Assembly (NCBI GenBank): GCA_003290165.1
Contig: QNQO01000833.1
Location: 248,001-312,000, forward strand
Source of the DNA: Berberis thunbergii
Taxonomy: Eukaryota; Streptophyta; Magnoliopsida; Ranunculales; Berberidaceae
Reading direction: 5' to 3'
DNA length: 64,000 nt
Notes under the pieces: model-generated
Told to the model about the DNA's origin: nothing
Seen by the model: only the letters and a program-made list of their open reading frames with translations
Database searches by the model: none
Made by a program: the position numbers and the translations under genes
Part shown: piece after piece, positions 21,151-32,974 of the stretch
Numbering within the stretch: the stretch's first letter is position 1
Layout of the letters: every line of letters starts with the position of its first letter

Positions 21151-22482
21151 GGCTGATTGTGTTATTATTTTACTTTTCTTTCATCTTTTTTAGAAATAAA
21201 CTATTTAATTATTTTTATTCAGTATATGTTTAAATGTAACAAATGGTGATTACTTAATGGAATTCTCAAATGATTGGCCGGTACAAATTTTACTAATGTA
21301 GATTTTATCAAACATGACTGAGGTTATTCATGCAATTTGAAGAAAAATAAAAAAGTAGGTTTGAATATTTGTCTACAAATTCAATTTTATATAAAGTACC
21401 CATCATGACCAACTTCAGTCATTTGAGTTTTAATAAATTTTGTTTATGATTGTTAATTTTTCATGTTTTTAAAATTTGCACATGTATATTAAATTGGATG
21501 TATATGATAAGGTGTTATGCTTAACTTTTGTAATTTATTAAAGTTATAATACAAAACATAAGACCGCCTAAGCGTCGCCCGCCCATCACCTAGCGATTTT
21601 TAGAACACTGTCGTATAATACTCTTTACTATGACTTATGTTTCATTCATTCATTTCATTTCTTTAACCGTTTTCTATTATTAGTGCCAACCAAATGATTA
21701 CGCAAACAAACCCACTATAATCTAATCTAACATTAAATGAAGATATGCATGGACTAAAGAACACATGAAAGACAGGCACGGTACAATTTGATCTATGGTT
21801 TAATATACATTATAAAGAATGATTAAGATCGAATGATAATTAATAGAAACACAGATCATCAAACAATAATTTAAATGTTCGTTAAGATTTTGCACGTTGG
21901 ATTTGGTACATATGCTTTGCCCCAGTCTAAAAGAGACAAACAAATTATGATGATTGACAAAGAACCACCCCTCAATCATACAAAGGGAACCTTGAAAATC
22001 CACAATTAAGAAATGGAGGAACAATGGTTACATTAATACACTCAAGATTACTACTGGTTACCAACGCCGAAACATTCAAAAAAACCAACAAATAAATCAC
22101 GATTTTTCATGCATTTTAACACCATTTTGACTGTATTCCATCTGGACTTGTATAAATAAACCAAGGACTCTGAGAAGGTTGTAACCAGAAAAAATGACAG
22201 AGATCACTCTAGCAGGCATGGGAGGCCATGAGATTTTAAAGACTCAAAGCGAACTAAAAAGAAAGTTAATGTGGTTACCAAAGGAACAAAAAAATCAATA
22301 AATTAACCAAAAGGCTTAGTTGTGTTGTTATATGAACTCAACATAGAAACTGCATAATGTCTATATTGTCATGGAATCCCCGGCTTCAGTAAATACTAAA
22401 AAAATATGACAAGTCTACAACATAGAGTACGTGGCAAATAAACTTACTCAACGGACAATCATCCACGGGGAGTTTACAATCA
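21151..22482. other. Intergenic, no gene seen
   Basis: AT-rich non-coding sequence without recognisable domains or repeats. Confidence 0.5.
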
Positions 22483-22492
22483 GGACAACAAC

Positions 22493-22640
22493 GGTGATTC
22501 TAAATGGCGAGGAAACAGGCGAGGGAAGGGGGTGTGACCCTCCATCCCCCTCGAGATGCACGCCTGTGTGAATCTCGATGGAGATGGGGGGGGGTCAAAC
22601 CCCCCTCTCTCGCCCGTTTCCTCGCCGCCTAGAACAACTC
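22493..22640. mobile_element. Foldback MITE, TTCTA family, copy 3
   Basis: 148 bp almost wholly a hairpin: the left arm ttctaaatggcgaggaaac pairs with the right arm gtttcctcgccgcctagaa, and the C/G-rich inner parts also pair. It is flanked by a 10-bp repeat ggacaacaac (22483-22492 and 22641-22650). The ends resemble the copies at 13350 and 41778. Confidence 0.82.
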
Positions 22641-22650
22641 GGACAACAAC

Positions 22651-24800
22651 CATCAAAAGCCATCCTACAGACTCCATTCGTTTCATCTTGGGCATTCCAT
22701 GTCCAGGAAGTCACAGCGTGCCACCTAAAAATCATACACACCAAGATTATAACACTCTACCATATCAACAACAAAACCAAGACTAGATTAAGTGAAAAAT
22801 GCTTCATCTAAAATTTGATTTTTTCAAGCCTAACCTGTATAATTTTACTGTTATTCAAATGTCAGAAGAACTTTTAACTTTCAACGAAATAAAGTAAATA
22901 AGAGAGATGAATAGAACGTACTCTGTTATATGTCCACCATATCGCATACAGGAATAGGTTACAAGATAGTCATAATGGAAATATCTGAATATTACAACAT
23001 AAATCTCTGGATGCATAATTAAGTGATTCTTGACATATTCATTAAAAATTGTCATCTTGATAAAGCTATTGCAATATAAATACTATAAATTTTGGTACTG
23101 ATAAAGAAGAAAGGTCATTTTAATTGTGTCAAGATATAGTCCATCCCAACAATAGTAAATCACAAGCAATATGCACTACTCCCTCGTTGGTAAATATAAC
23201 ACTAGCAAATATTAACACCTCATATATAGACATTTTGAAGTTGATGTTTTTTTTTTGGAAAGCTTGAAGTTGATGTTTGGTTCAAAACAAAAACAAATTT
23301 GATTAAGGAGGCCTATGTTTTTGCCTCTTAATCTACCTAATCAGCAGTATGAATTATGTGAAATCTAAAAGCTCAAGCAAAACAAATTAAGAAAAGAAAA
23401 AAAAGTTCATCTTTTTTCTATTCAATTCCGGTAACATATACGAGAAACAATGAGAATTTGATATCATGCTTCTTCACAGCCACAGGTTAAAGGATTTGAT
23501 TCGAGATTTCATAAGAATAGACTTAGTAAAGTCCCCTATTTCATATACCAGAAAAATGAGTTCTCCGGCAAGGTCAGAATTGATTCTCTTTAATGGATCA
23601 GATGGCACCAAATGCAGATAATATTGAGTCCCAAACAACTTTCTATAGATATCTAGGAAGGTCCGTCCTCCGAACTTAGATTAATTATAGAATCTAAAAT
23701 GCATTGATGGATTTATTCATGTTGGTTGCCTGGTGAAGAATACCAAGACAGCCCAGATTTTCGGATGTGGGAGAGAGTGAAAGGGGTTGATTAGCAGAGA
23801 TGGCAACACCAATGAACCCTGGTTTTGGAAGACAGAATGGGAAGAAGGCTCAAACGGCCAGACCGATAGAGCGATACATTGACGGAGGCAACCAAGCTTA
23901 AAAATATATAATTCATTGCTCTTTTTCCCTACATTCCTCTATCGATATATTTTTTGCCTAAGACTTATAATGTCCCCTACTCGGCGGGGTAGATTGCCAG
24001 GTTTATGGACCCTGCCAACCTAGCTATATAAAAAAAAAGATCGATTGCGGATATTGCCTTCAATACTAGTAGGAGCTAGGCTTTGACTAACTTACCTAAT
24101 CGACTTGCGATGCTGATCACTCGCATCGACACCCACAAGATGCAAGGATTCGCATCGAATTATGCCAAAATGCCCAACCTTTAGAGCCCCTATGAATTGT
24201 ATCAATATCCACACTTTTTTTTTTTTTTTTTTTTTTGTATATTTTACACATTATATATAGTAAATATATAGTAAGAGTTTAGGGATACTTTTCTTAATTT
24301 GTTCGGGAGAGATCTCATTACTCCAATCAATTTTTTTTTTCATAGTTGAGAGTTCTTACACGGTAATAGATATAGATCAGTGACTAGAGGAGGAAAAATT
24401 CTTTTCAATAAGATTTCTAGGAGACATTATTCATCGTGTAAAAATGTAAAAGTAAAGTCCAATGGAATGGGAGAGAATCCCCCACATACAAATCATTGCT
24501 CTAAAGCATTAACAGATGTACGTATGTATGTATAATCAATCAATCCTCAGAATAACCTAACAACAAAGTAAAATAAATGAAAATTTGTAGATGGAAAGAG
24601 AGAGTCAGACAATCAGTTAGCTACTAAACTGATCGATCCAACCAAATATTTGATACAGGAGGGAGAGGAGGGAACTGGGAAGGGGGAGGGGTGTTAATAA
24701 CACCCATTCACTACTTGGATAACAGCCACCACCACTCAGAAAGCCCCAAGAGTCACTCCCAATACTAAGAGCACCCCTCAAACGAAACGCGAGTCGCGGA
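22651..24800. other. Intergenic; a 33-codon frame and A-tailed retroposon-like ends
   Basis: A small frame at 23800-23901 (MATPMNPGFGRQ...) has protein-like composition and is unidentified. Around 23960-24040 a segment with ctactcggcggggtag ends in a run of A. At 24217-24236 a T-run of about 20 may be the tail of a reverse-strand retroposon. None is firm enough to name. Confidence 0.35.
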
Positions 24801-25134
24801 CTTTAAATACGGAACGGGACCCCCTACTATAGTTTCTTATTGCCATGAGACTTGAGAGAGGAGAGCCAGAGAGGGATGGTTTCAATTCCAACGGTCGACC
24901 CTCCCTCAAAATTTTAGGGTTTCGTTCTTGAACGAACCCTGTAGATATGGATTTTGGGATTCTCCGCTCTCTCTCGAAATCAACTGTTCATTCATAGCAA
25001 CTCGAAACCCTAAAGTTTTTAGCTTTTCTTTCGTCTCCTCCCGTCCCGGACACGGACAGGGTCAGAGACAGAAACTGAAACAGACGGGTTTCTTGGTTGG
25101 CTTTCGTTGGTTCTTGTCTCTACACCTTCAGTAA
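24800..25134 (+). promoter_or_regulatory. Probable promoter and first (5' UTR) exon of an unidentified gene
   Basis: A more GC-rich stretch with CT-rich leader character. Telo-box motifs occur in both orientations (ttagggttt at about 24914, aaaccctaa at about 25006), common in promoters and leaders of housekeeping genes. A donor-like cagtaag lies at 25130. A GC-rich piece at about 25296-25351, between ctag and gtaaat, could be a second leader exon. No coding exon could be tied to it. Confidence 0.4.
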
Positions 25135-25576
25135 GAATTCCTTTCCTTATCTCTCTCTGTAAATTAAATTAAATTGATGGATAGCAATAAATAGTTATTC
25201 CCACCTTAATGTTTGTAGCAAGAAAATCGCTTGCTCTTCTTTGTGTTTATCTTAAGAAAGAAGAAAGACGTCTTCTTTTCTCTTTCATCCCTAGTTTTGT
25301 TACCAAGAACCCACCCAACGGTCCGGCTCGCCTCGGCCCGGCCCTTTCTCGGTAAATCACTAAGGTGCTTACTTGCATAGATCATATCAGATCAGATTAT
25401 ATCAACTAACAACTCCAAAAACATATTCTATGCCCTAAAAAGTTACGCTTTTCTTTCTTCTTGTCATTTTATTTTCAATTTTGCTCTTTATTTGATGATT
25501 TATTTGATATTCATTGCAATAAGTTTTTCAAGTTTTATGTGTTTGATAGGTGTCCACAAGTTTGGCCATAGAGAGA

Positions 25577-25704
25577 AAGGAGGTATGGTCTTTAGGCTGA
25601 CGCTGAGGCACTAAGATATGTCTTTCTGTATGTTAACATCATCGCCCGGCGTCTACGAACTACAGACATTTCCCTAAGTCTCAGCCTTGGAACCATACAT
25701 CCTT
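25577..25704. ncRNA. miRNA-like imperfect hairpin, copy 1
   Basis: The arm aaggaggtatggtctttagg pairs with ccttggaaccatacatcctt about 85 nt downstream. In the first 24 positions about 21 pair (G-U allowed). The paired arm and large loop are within the range of plant miRNA precursors. No known miRNA was recognised in either arm; it could instead be a small foldback element. Confidence 0.35.
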
Positions 25705-26543
25705 TATGTTGCATTTTAAAAAAAATTATTTTCTTGTATTGTGTTTTTGATTTAATGGATTTTTCATACCTATTTTAATTTTTTACATTTTGACTTATAT
25801 TACTACGTCAATTTTGTTTTCTAGAATTATTTTTTATATTTTGTGTTTAATAAGTTTTTGGGGCGTCTTTCACTAAAGGCTGAGTTATTGAGGTATCATT
25901 AACAGAACAGAGTTACCTGATAAATAGCTCCCCCGACAGGCCCAATCAAATTCGGACATCCCTTCAATTTCAGCCTTGTGATTACGCTCACCCCGTTTTG
26001 AGGTCTTTTGCGACTGTGATTGTATTTTATTTATCCCATTTAATTTTCTTATCAACAGTTTGATTACATGTTTTGCTATGTTTATTAGTAAAAGGCAAAC
26101 AATGAAATAGCATGTGAAAAATGCAAAATGCATTACAGTTGCAAGGTTGGACATTACACATTATATTACAGTTGCTATGTTTTGCTATGTTTATATTACA
26201 CATTATGCAAAATGCCTGAGGTTTCTCTATTTGTGTCTGCACAATCTTCTGGCCTAGTTACTCACTTGTGCCAATAATGCAAGCATTTAGCTAGTCACAT
26301 TACAGTCTCATTTTAGTACAGAAATGGCCTCATTTTAGCGAACGAATGGCCCCTTGCATTGAAGTCGCTGTAAAATCCGTGTATTATTGTCGAAGCCTCT
26401 CCCAACTTTCAAATTCTGTACTCTTCAGAACAAAATGTCATTTAAGACCATCAACCGCAGTTGATGACTTGGTTCATCTCATTCTAAACAACTCAAAATC
26501 AAGGTAAGGGTGATGGGTTTTTTTATTTATTGACAAGTTTGTT

Positions 26544-26696
26544 ATGGAACATGTTCCTCTTGGTGTCAGTGTTTCAGAGGAGTGGTATGAAAACTTCTTG
26601 CTGGTTCTATTGCTTTGTCTTGAAGTTACAGACACTCAGTCAAATTTACAAAGTTTTTGTGAAGATCAGAATCCGAGACCGAGTAATAAGGGCTAA
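26544..26696 (+). other. Exon-like frame, copy 1 (50 codons), unidentified
   Basis: MEHVPLGVSVSEEWYENF... after an acceptor-like gacaag. The second copy (29734-29889) keeps the same frame. Of the differences noted between them about half are synonymous third-base changes, weak support for past coding use. A longer overlapping frame (26530-26817) is closed by a stop in the second copy, so it was not preferred. Confidence 0.3.
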
Positions 26697-27046
26697 AGAG
26701 GTTTGTCTATGTTTCGGTATAAACGATTCTCAGTTTAATTATAGCTTAGAGGTTTTAAAACCTTTGATTGCACCATTCAATGTAAGAGGGTTAAAATTTT
26801 ATAGCAGAGTTGCATAGAATAATAGAAATGATCATATGTGGGTGGCAATTCAAATTTCTCAATAGTCGTTTGGTTGGTTAGTGGACAACAACTTCCTCCT
26901 TTTGATTTTGTCGTTTCATGTTGTCGTTTCATCCCCTCTTCTTCTTCTTATGAATTACTACTGCAGCAATATCGTGCACCTTACCATATCTACAATTCGA
27001 TGTCATGACATGACTTAAAATATGTTCATACATGTTGAGGCAATTC

Positions 27047-27373
27047 TCAAGAACTGATATTGCATATCCTAGGCATGGACTTATCAAGGATCGACCACAT
27101 CACTTTGACATCCTCATATGCACATGCCATAACTTCGCCATGCTAATCCATCACGCTATCCTGCCCTGCAACTGATAACAAATCACTGTAAGTATTCCTC
27201 ATCCAGTCAATATCAATCGTTGTTCCATAATATTAGTAGCAACACACATGCACACATGATGATAAATATGTGATTGTACCTTGTTGAGACTTATTACTCC
27301 TTCCATTGTTTTGGTTGAAGAAAGTACGAGATTTCCTAAATGGAGATATTATCTTTCGAACCCAAGAACCCAT
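27047..27373 (-). pseudogene. Small two-exon plant protein gene, copy 1, with an internal stop
   Basis: Exon 1 is 27280-27373 (ATG at 27373, MGSWVRKIISPFRKSR..., donor gtacaa). Exon 2 is 27047-27165 (acceptor ttgcag). They sum to 213 nt, exactly 71 codons, and the phase (1) matches at the junction. Exon 2 encodes EVMACAYEDVKVMWSILDKS and ends CNISS. A TAG replaces the Leu codon (TTG in copy 2) seven codons into exon 2, so the product would stop at about 38 residues. A TATA box precedes it at the right distance. The layout recalls small plant proteins of about 70 residues starting MGxWxRK and ending in an EDVxVxWSIL motif; function unknown to me. Confidence 0.72.
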
Positions 27374-27445
27374 CTCTAGCTATCTCTTTCAATTTATTTT
27401 CTTTCTTTTTTATGAGCTTCAAGGAAGAGTGAACTCTCAGACGTT

Positions 27446-27454
27446 CTTATATAG
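27446..27454 (-). promoter_or_regulatory. TATA box of the small minus-strand gene
   Basis: Minus strand ctatataag, 73 bp upstream of the ATG at 27373, leaving room for a leader of about 40 nt. In copy 2 the box is degraded to ccatataag. Confidence 0.6.
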
Positions 27455-27966
27455 GAGAAGACTGAGAAAAGGGTATATGTGCATAGGGAAGAAGGAAGCA
27501 AGATCCATGGGTTATGGTTGAAGCTATGACCCCTTTATGTCTGGATGGGCACATGTTGTAGGCTTCTTATTCTCCTCAACTTAACTGACTCTATAACACA
27601 ACAACGTCATGGATTGTCTTTCAGTAATGTGTACCAACTAGTGTACCCCCATAACAGAAGAGATATAATTCTTACTTTTGTAGATGAAGTCAGGGAGACC
27701 CCTTTCCTCAATTCCTCTAATTGCCAAATCCCAAAGCCAGTACACTCATTTTTGTACTTTAAAAGGGTTCAAAGTTGGGCACCCATGTGATAGTTAATGT
27801 TCTAAGGTGCGTTTCACATGTTCATTCCAATATACATTACATAATCAAACCTTTATTTAACTAAAGATGGTTTGTTCATGTCTAGGTTCCCAAAATTTGA
27901 TACCTGTTGCACTAAGATGCGCTTGGCGAATTGGTAATTTTTATATTGCTCACATTTTTATGTTGA

Positions 27967-28744
27967 TGCACCACAACATGTCTCATAACTTGTTGAGTTA
28001 TTATAAAAACTGTGCACCAAATTCTTGGATGATCATATGTCTCCAATGGTAAAAGTTAAAATGAGGGATCAACCATCCCCTATTTTAACCAAAAGCTAAA
28101 TTTAGGGTCCTCTATTTCTTCATCACTCCAATCACATCCCCTATTTTAACTTTTTCATCATTATTTAAATATATCTTCCACTTTTTCATCTCCTATTCCT
28201 TTTGTTTTGATTTTTATTTGTTTTTAATTTGAAAATTAAAGATTTGGAGTATTTTAATGATATTTTAAATTTTATTGGATGGTTGGTTGCCCCTAAATTT
28301 AGGGGGAAGTTGAATGTGAAGTTAAAATGGAGAATGGTTTGAGGATCCATTGGAGCATGCAATTTCTCACATGTGACCCCTAAAATAGTTTTTGGTTATT
28401 TTAGGGGATCCATTCGAGATGCTCTTAGTAGACAACCGTGTCATGGTGGTGGTGTGTACGGCGTAGTCGAGCAAGAAAAAGAAACTCATGTTCAAATGTC
28501 TATTTTTTTTTCTTTTATCTTTGCCACTATGCATGTAAATATATGGTTTGTATGGCCTAGTTAAGGCTCTAACCTCTCAAAGCTGAGGAAGTGACCACAA
28601 ACCTCATCTTTGTAATGATTTTTCTGAGGTTTACGAATCAACATAAGGATAGGATGTCATTTGCATGTTTCCTTTCCTTCTAATGATGGCAAGGCAATAG
28701 GCTTTGATTGATTTCTCTCTTATTTTTTAGTATGCTATCTAGGA
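27967..28744. other. Spacer between the duplicated segments, holding a Tourist-like MITE
   Basis: Apart from the MITE at 28036-28424 no gene is seen; 28425-28744 is plain AT-rich sequence. Confidence 0.5.
28036..28424. mobile_element. Tourist-like MITE, copy 1
   Basis: Related to 42590-42922 in the opposite orientation over most of its length (for example aaaccaaaagctaaatttag-type sequence). The right end gagatgctc is followed by tta; the left end (catatgtctccaatgg) has decayed. It has about 50 bp more than the other copy near its right end. Confidence 0.7.
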
Positions 28745-28866
28745 AAGGAGGTATGGTCTTTAAGCTGAGGCACTGAGATATGTCTTTCTGTATGTTAACA
28801 GCATTGCCCGTCGTCTACGAACTACAGACATTTCCCTAAGTCTCAGCCTTGAAACCATACATCCTT
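28745..28866. ncRNA. miRNA-like imperfect hairpin, copy 2
   Basis: The arm aaggaggtatggtctttaag pairs with ccttgaaaccatacatcctt; about 23 of the first 27 positions pair. It lacks a 6-bp duplication (gctgac) seen in the arm of copy 1. The stem-loop is kept although bases have changed in both arms. Confidence 0.35.
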
Positions 28867-29733
28867 TATGTTGCATTTTAAAAAAAAAATTTATTTTCTT
28901 GTATTGAGTTTTTTATTTAATGGATTTTCATTTCTATTTTAATTTTTATACATTTTGACTTATATTACTACTTAAATTTTGTTATCTAGAATTATTTTCT
29001 ATATTTTGTGTTTAATAAGTTTTTGGGGCGTCTTTCACTAAAGGCTGAGTTGTTGAGGTATCATTAACAGAACAGAGTTACCTGATAAATAGCTCCCCCG
29101 ACAGGCCCAATCAAATTCGGACATCCCTTCAATTTCAGCCTTGTGATTACGCTCACCCCGTTTTGAGGTTTGTTGCGACTGTGATTGTATTTTATTTATC
29201 CCATTTAATTTTCTTATCAACAGTTTGATTACATGTTTTGCTATGTTTATTAGTAAAAGGCAAACAATGAAATAGCATGTGAAAAATGCAAAATGCATTA
29301 CAGTTGCAAGGTTGGACATTACACATTATGCAAAATGCAAGACAGTTTGCAAGTTGGTTACAGACTCATTTTTCAAAATAAAAATAAAAATTGGCAGTGT
29401 TGTATCAGAAACCGATCATGTTGAGTACCAAGGCCTGAGGTTTCTCTATTTGTGTGTCTGGCCTAGTTACTCACTTGTGCCAATAATGCAAGCATTTAGC
29501 TAGTCACATTACAGTCTCATTTTAGTACAGAAATGGCCTCATTTTAGCGAAAGAATGGCCCTTGCATTGAAGTCGCTGAAAAATCCGTGTATTATTTTCG
29601 AAGCCTCTCCCACCTTCCATATTCTGTACTCTTCAGTACAAAATGTCATTCAAGACCATCAACCGTAGTTGATGACTTGGTTCATCTCATTCTAAACAAC
29701 TCAAAATCAAGGTAAGGGTTTGACAAGTTTGTT

Positions 29734-29889
29734 ATGGAACAAGTTCCTCTTGGTGTCAGTGTTTCAGAGGAGTGGTATGAAAATTTCTTACTGGTTCTAT
29801 TACTTTGTCTTGAAGTGACAGACACTCTGTCAAATTTACAAAATTTTTGTGAAGATCAGAATCCGAGACTGAGTAATAAGCAGTACTGA
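29734..29889 (+). other. Exon-like frame, copy 2 (51 codons), unidentified
   Basis: MEQVPLGVSVSEEWYENF..., paralogue of 26544-26696, open to a TGA created by ten extra bases near its end. Confidence 0.3.
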
Positions 29890-30117
29890 AGGCTAAAGAG
29901 GTTTGTCTATGTTTCAGTATAAACGAGTCTCAGTTTCATTATAGCTTAGAGGTTTTAAAACTTTTGATTGCACCATTCAATGTAAGAGGGTTAAAATTTT
30001 ATAGCAGAGTTGCATAGAATAATAGAAATGATCATATGTGGGTGGCAATTCAAATTTCTCAATAGTCGTTTGGTTGGTTAGTGGACAACAACTTCCTCCT
30101 TTTGATTTTGTCATTTC

Positions 30118-32233
30118 TTGTTGCGTAAGAGGTCCTGGATTTTGGGGAATGTCTCTTATCTGTTCCAATTTACGTAAATTTCATTGATTGATGATTTCAG
30201 TTGGATGATATGGATTAGAATACCGATGCTAGTCTTGCCTTTGCTCTAAATCATGGTTTGATTGGAATTTCTTAGACAAAAAGAAGTCACTGTTAGATAT
30301 TGGGATGTTGCAGTTTAGTGTTGATGGAGCTGATGTGAAAAGTTTGGGTGGCATATAAAGCAATATGCTAAGTGAAAAGATCATAAGGAGGGGGTTTGTA
30401 TCATTGTATTTCAGTTTTCCTTCGTTGTCATGTGAATTACCAGTATTTACCACTGACAAGGCAAAATGTAGGATCCTTAACAGTTAGCATCAGCGAAATA
30501 GGGAGTAAAGTTCACTTGCTAGCTGTCAATCCAATAATCATCTAATTGTCATCTTATACTGATCATATGCCTTGGTCATGATTATCTAGGTTTAGCTTAT
30601 CAGGATTTCAATCATCAAGCATAATTGGTGGAAGGCATGAAGGAACGGGTGTTGACGTTGCTAACTCATTGGGAACATAACCCAGTAGTGGTTTGTTACA
30701 GGTAGTTTCTTAAATTTGACTTGATTGAACTGTTAAAATTGATTTAATCTTTAAAGGCTTCCCAACTCTTTTTATCAGGTATTGTATTCCCTTTTAAAAT
30801 GTGTTGGTGGTTTGTTATGTCATGAAGTAATGTGTAGAAATGATTCCGACAAAGTAGAAAATAATTCTAATAATTCTACATTCTGAGTTATGCTAGCCAT
30901 TTTAGATATGTCGTCCAAAACGGGTTAGATGGATGTATACTGACTTATACAAAACGAAAACGATTCAAAATGAGTACTGATGTTTTAAGACATTATGGTG
31001 TGTCATACTGCCGAATAAGTTTCACAACTTGGAAGTCTAACAAAATTGTTAGAGGCCCCATTTTGGTTCTCCTTACGTATGAATCCACTAGTCATCCCAC
31101 AGGCATGTAGGCATTGGGATGCTTTAGAGGAAAAACTAGAGGCCTCATTTGTGTGTGAAACTACAGGCACCATTTCCCCCCCTTTCCTGGTGTGCATGAA
31201 TTGGAAGTTCTTTAAAGGAAAAACTAAAGGCCTCATTAAAGTACCCCTCAGGAGATTTACTGGAGTTGTCCTAGGTAAGACTTAAGAGTGATCAAGCTTC
31301 CTTTTCAAACCTTCAACACAACTTCAAGGAAGTTAACCAGTATGTATGTATATTACATTAACAAGACTATTTCTCTGTAAGAAATTATGGAGAATCTTGC
31401 CTGAAGCTGTAGTTTGCCTATGTACCCCTTTATGCAGGTCATGTAGAACCTAGCAGTATTGATGGATTAAAATGTTTGGTTTTGTGTTTGACCAGGTTTA
31501 TGGGCTATAATCTTGTATTTGATTTGAAGATTTGCGAGGCAGGCATTGGTTTGAACTAATAGCTCAATGAGACTTAAATGTAACAATTTGACTAGGGAAT
31601 ACGTGATGGTCTTTGCTTGTTAATACATAAATATATTCAGCTGATTGATGGTTTGTGCATTTACAAGCACTAATCCCCTAAAATCCTGATGGGCATTGGG
31701 AGATCTTAGAATACATCATGTGAATGGGTTTGTATTTTGACCAGATGAGTCATGCATAATGGGATTTTGATCAGATTCCACCACATATTCGAAGCCTCTA
31801 TATGGGGTTGGTCAGTGGTCACCGCTCACCCAAAAAATGGGGGGGGGAGGGTCTGCCAATTTCAAACCAACACGCTGGCGACCATTATAATTATCACTAT
31901 TGCTCCTGTTTTTTCAGAACAACAGCAGACACACTCTCAACATCTCTCTAAGCACCACCATCAGAGGGAGTAGTAAGGTGTTGCCACTCGCGGACACCAG
32001 TAGACTTGTAAGGATGTCAGTGGACAATGTCAAGGACTGTTTGTTGGACATGCAAAATGGCAGGGGGAGGGTCTGCCAATTTCAAACCAACACGTTGGCG
32101 ACCATTATAATTATCACTATTGCCAAGTCCTTGACAACAAATCAACTTGAAACTATGTTACAATCACTATTAATTGGATGACAATGTATTTATGTACTTG
32201 TTCTTCTTACTTCTACTTTTAAATAGTTCTTTT
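30118..32233. other. 2.1-kb segment present only in duplication copy 2
   Basis: Separates parts A and B of the second copy. No clear transposon ends were found, so it may be an insertion here or a deletion from copy 1. It contains scattered short coding-like stretches and the 70-bp direct repeats at 31834 and 32054. Confidence 0.6.
31834..32123. repeat. 70-bp direct repeats 220 bp apart
   Basis: 31834-31903 and 32054-32123 are almost identical (aaaatgg...gggagggtctgccaattt...ttatcactattgc). The 150 bp between them are unique. A plus-strand frame (31900-32181) crosses the second repeat, but nothing in it was recognised. Miniature LTR element or tandem duplication are both possible. Confidence 0.6.
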
Positions 32234-32363
32234 CATCCCCTCTTCTTCTTCTTCTTATGAATTACTGCTGCAGCAATATCATGCACCTTACCATATCTAC
32301 AATTCGAGGTCATGACATGCAAATGCATGACTTAAAATATGTTCATACATGTTGAGGCAATTC

Positions 32364-32482
32364 TCAAGAACTGATATTGCAGATCCTAGGCGTGGACTTA
32401 TCAAGGATCGACCACATCACTTTGACGTCCTCGTATGCACATGCCATAACTTCGCCATGCAAATCCATCACGCGATCCTGCC
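32364..32482 (-). pseudogene. Small two-exon gene, copy 2, exon 2 only
   Basis: 119 nt as in copy 1, same acceptor ttgcag, frame fully open: DRVMDLHGEVMACAYEDVK... to CNISS and TGA. Relative to copy 1 there are synonymous changes (TAC/TAT, GAC/GAT, ATC/ATA) and Leu instead of the TAG. Exon 1 and its flank are deleted and the promoter now abuts the intron end, so only a short peptide from an internal ATG (35 codons) could be made. Confidence 0.68.
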
Positions 32483-32974
32483 CTGCAACAGATAACAATT
32501 CACTGTAAGTATTCCTCTTCTTTTTTATGAGCTTCAAGGAAGAGTGAACTCTCAGACGTTCTTATATGGGAGAAGGCTGAGAAAAGGGTATATGTACGTG
32601 CATAGGGAAGACGGAAGCAAGATCCATGGGTTATGGTTGAAGCTATGACCCTTATGTCTGGATGGGCACATGGTGTAGGCTCCTTAGTCTCCTCAACTGA
32701 ACTGACTCTAGTGTACCCCCATAGCGGAAGAAGTCAGGGAGACCCTTTTCTCAATTCCTCAATTCCTCTAATTGCCAAATCCCAAAGCCAGTACGCTCTA
32801 TTTTTGTACTTTAAATGGGTTCAAAGTTGGGCACCCATGTGATAGTTAATGTTCTAAGGTGCGCGTATCACATGTTCATCCAATATACATTACATCATCA
32901 AACCTTTATTTAGCTAAAGATGGTTTGTTCATGTCTAGGTTCCCAAAATTTGATAGATTTTTTTCATAACATAG

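Larger units (their letters stand above)
25577..26935. repeat. Segmental duplication, part A, copy 1
   Basis: Nearly collinear with 28745-30117 apart from small indels. Here it passes directly into part B (26936-27966); in the second copy parts A and B are separated by 2.1 kb. It contains the hairpin at its left end and exon-like frames described elsewhere. Confidence 0.92.
26936..27966. repeat. Segmental duplication, part B, copy 1
   Basis: Collinear with 32234-33080. It carries the complete two-exon version of the small minus-strand gene. Relative to copy 2 it lacks about 54 bp after ttcccaaaatttgata (about 27904) and holds about 200 bp (27200-27405) that copy 2 lacks. Confidence 0.9.
28745..30117. 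repeat. Segmental duplication, part A, copy 2
   Basis: Second copy of 25577-26935. It ends at about 30117, where copy 1 continues into part B but this copy enters 2.1 kb of unrelated sequence. Confidence 0.92.

Noticed and set aside
25885..26154. 89-codon minus-strand frame repeated at 29038-29319
   Set aside because: Kept almost identical in both copies only because the segment was duplicated recently; both strands are equally open, so coding use cannot be judged.
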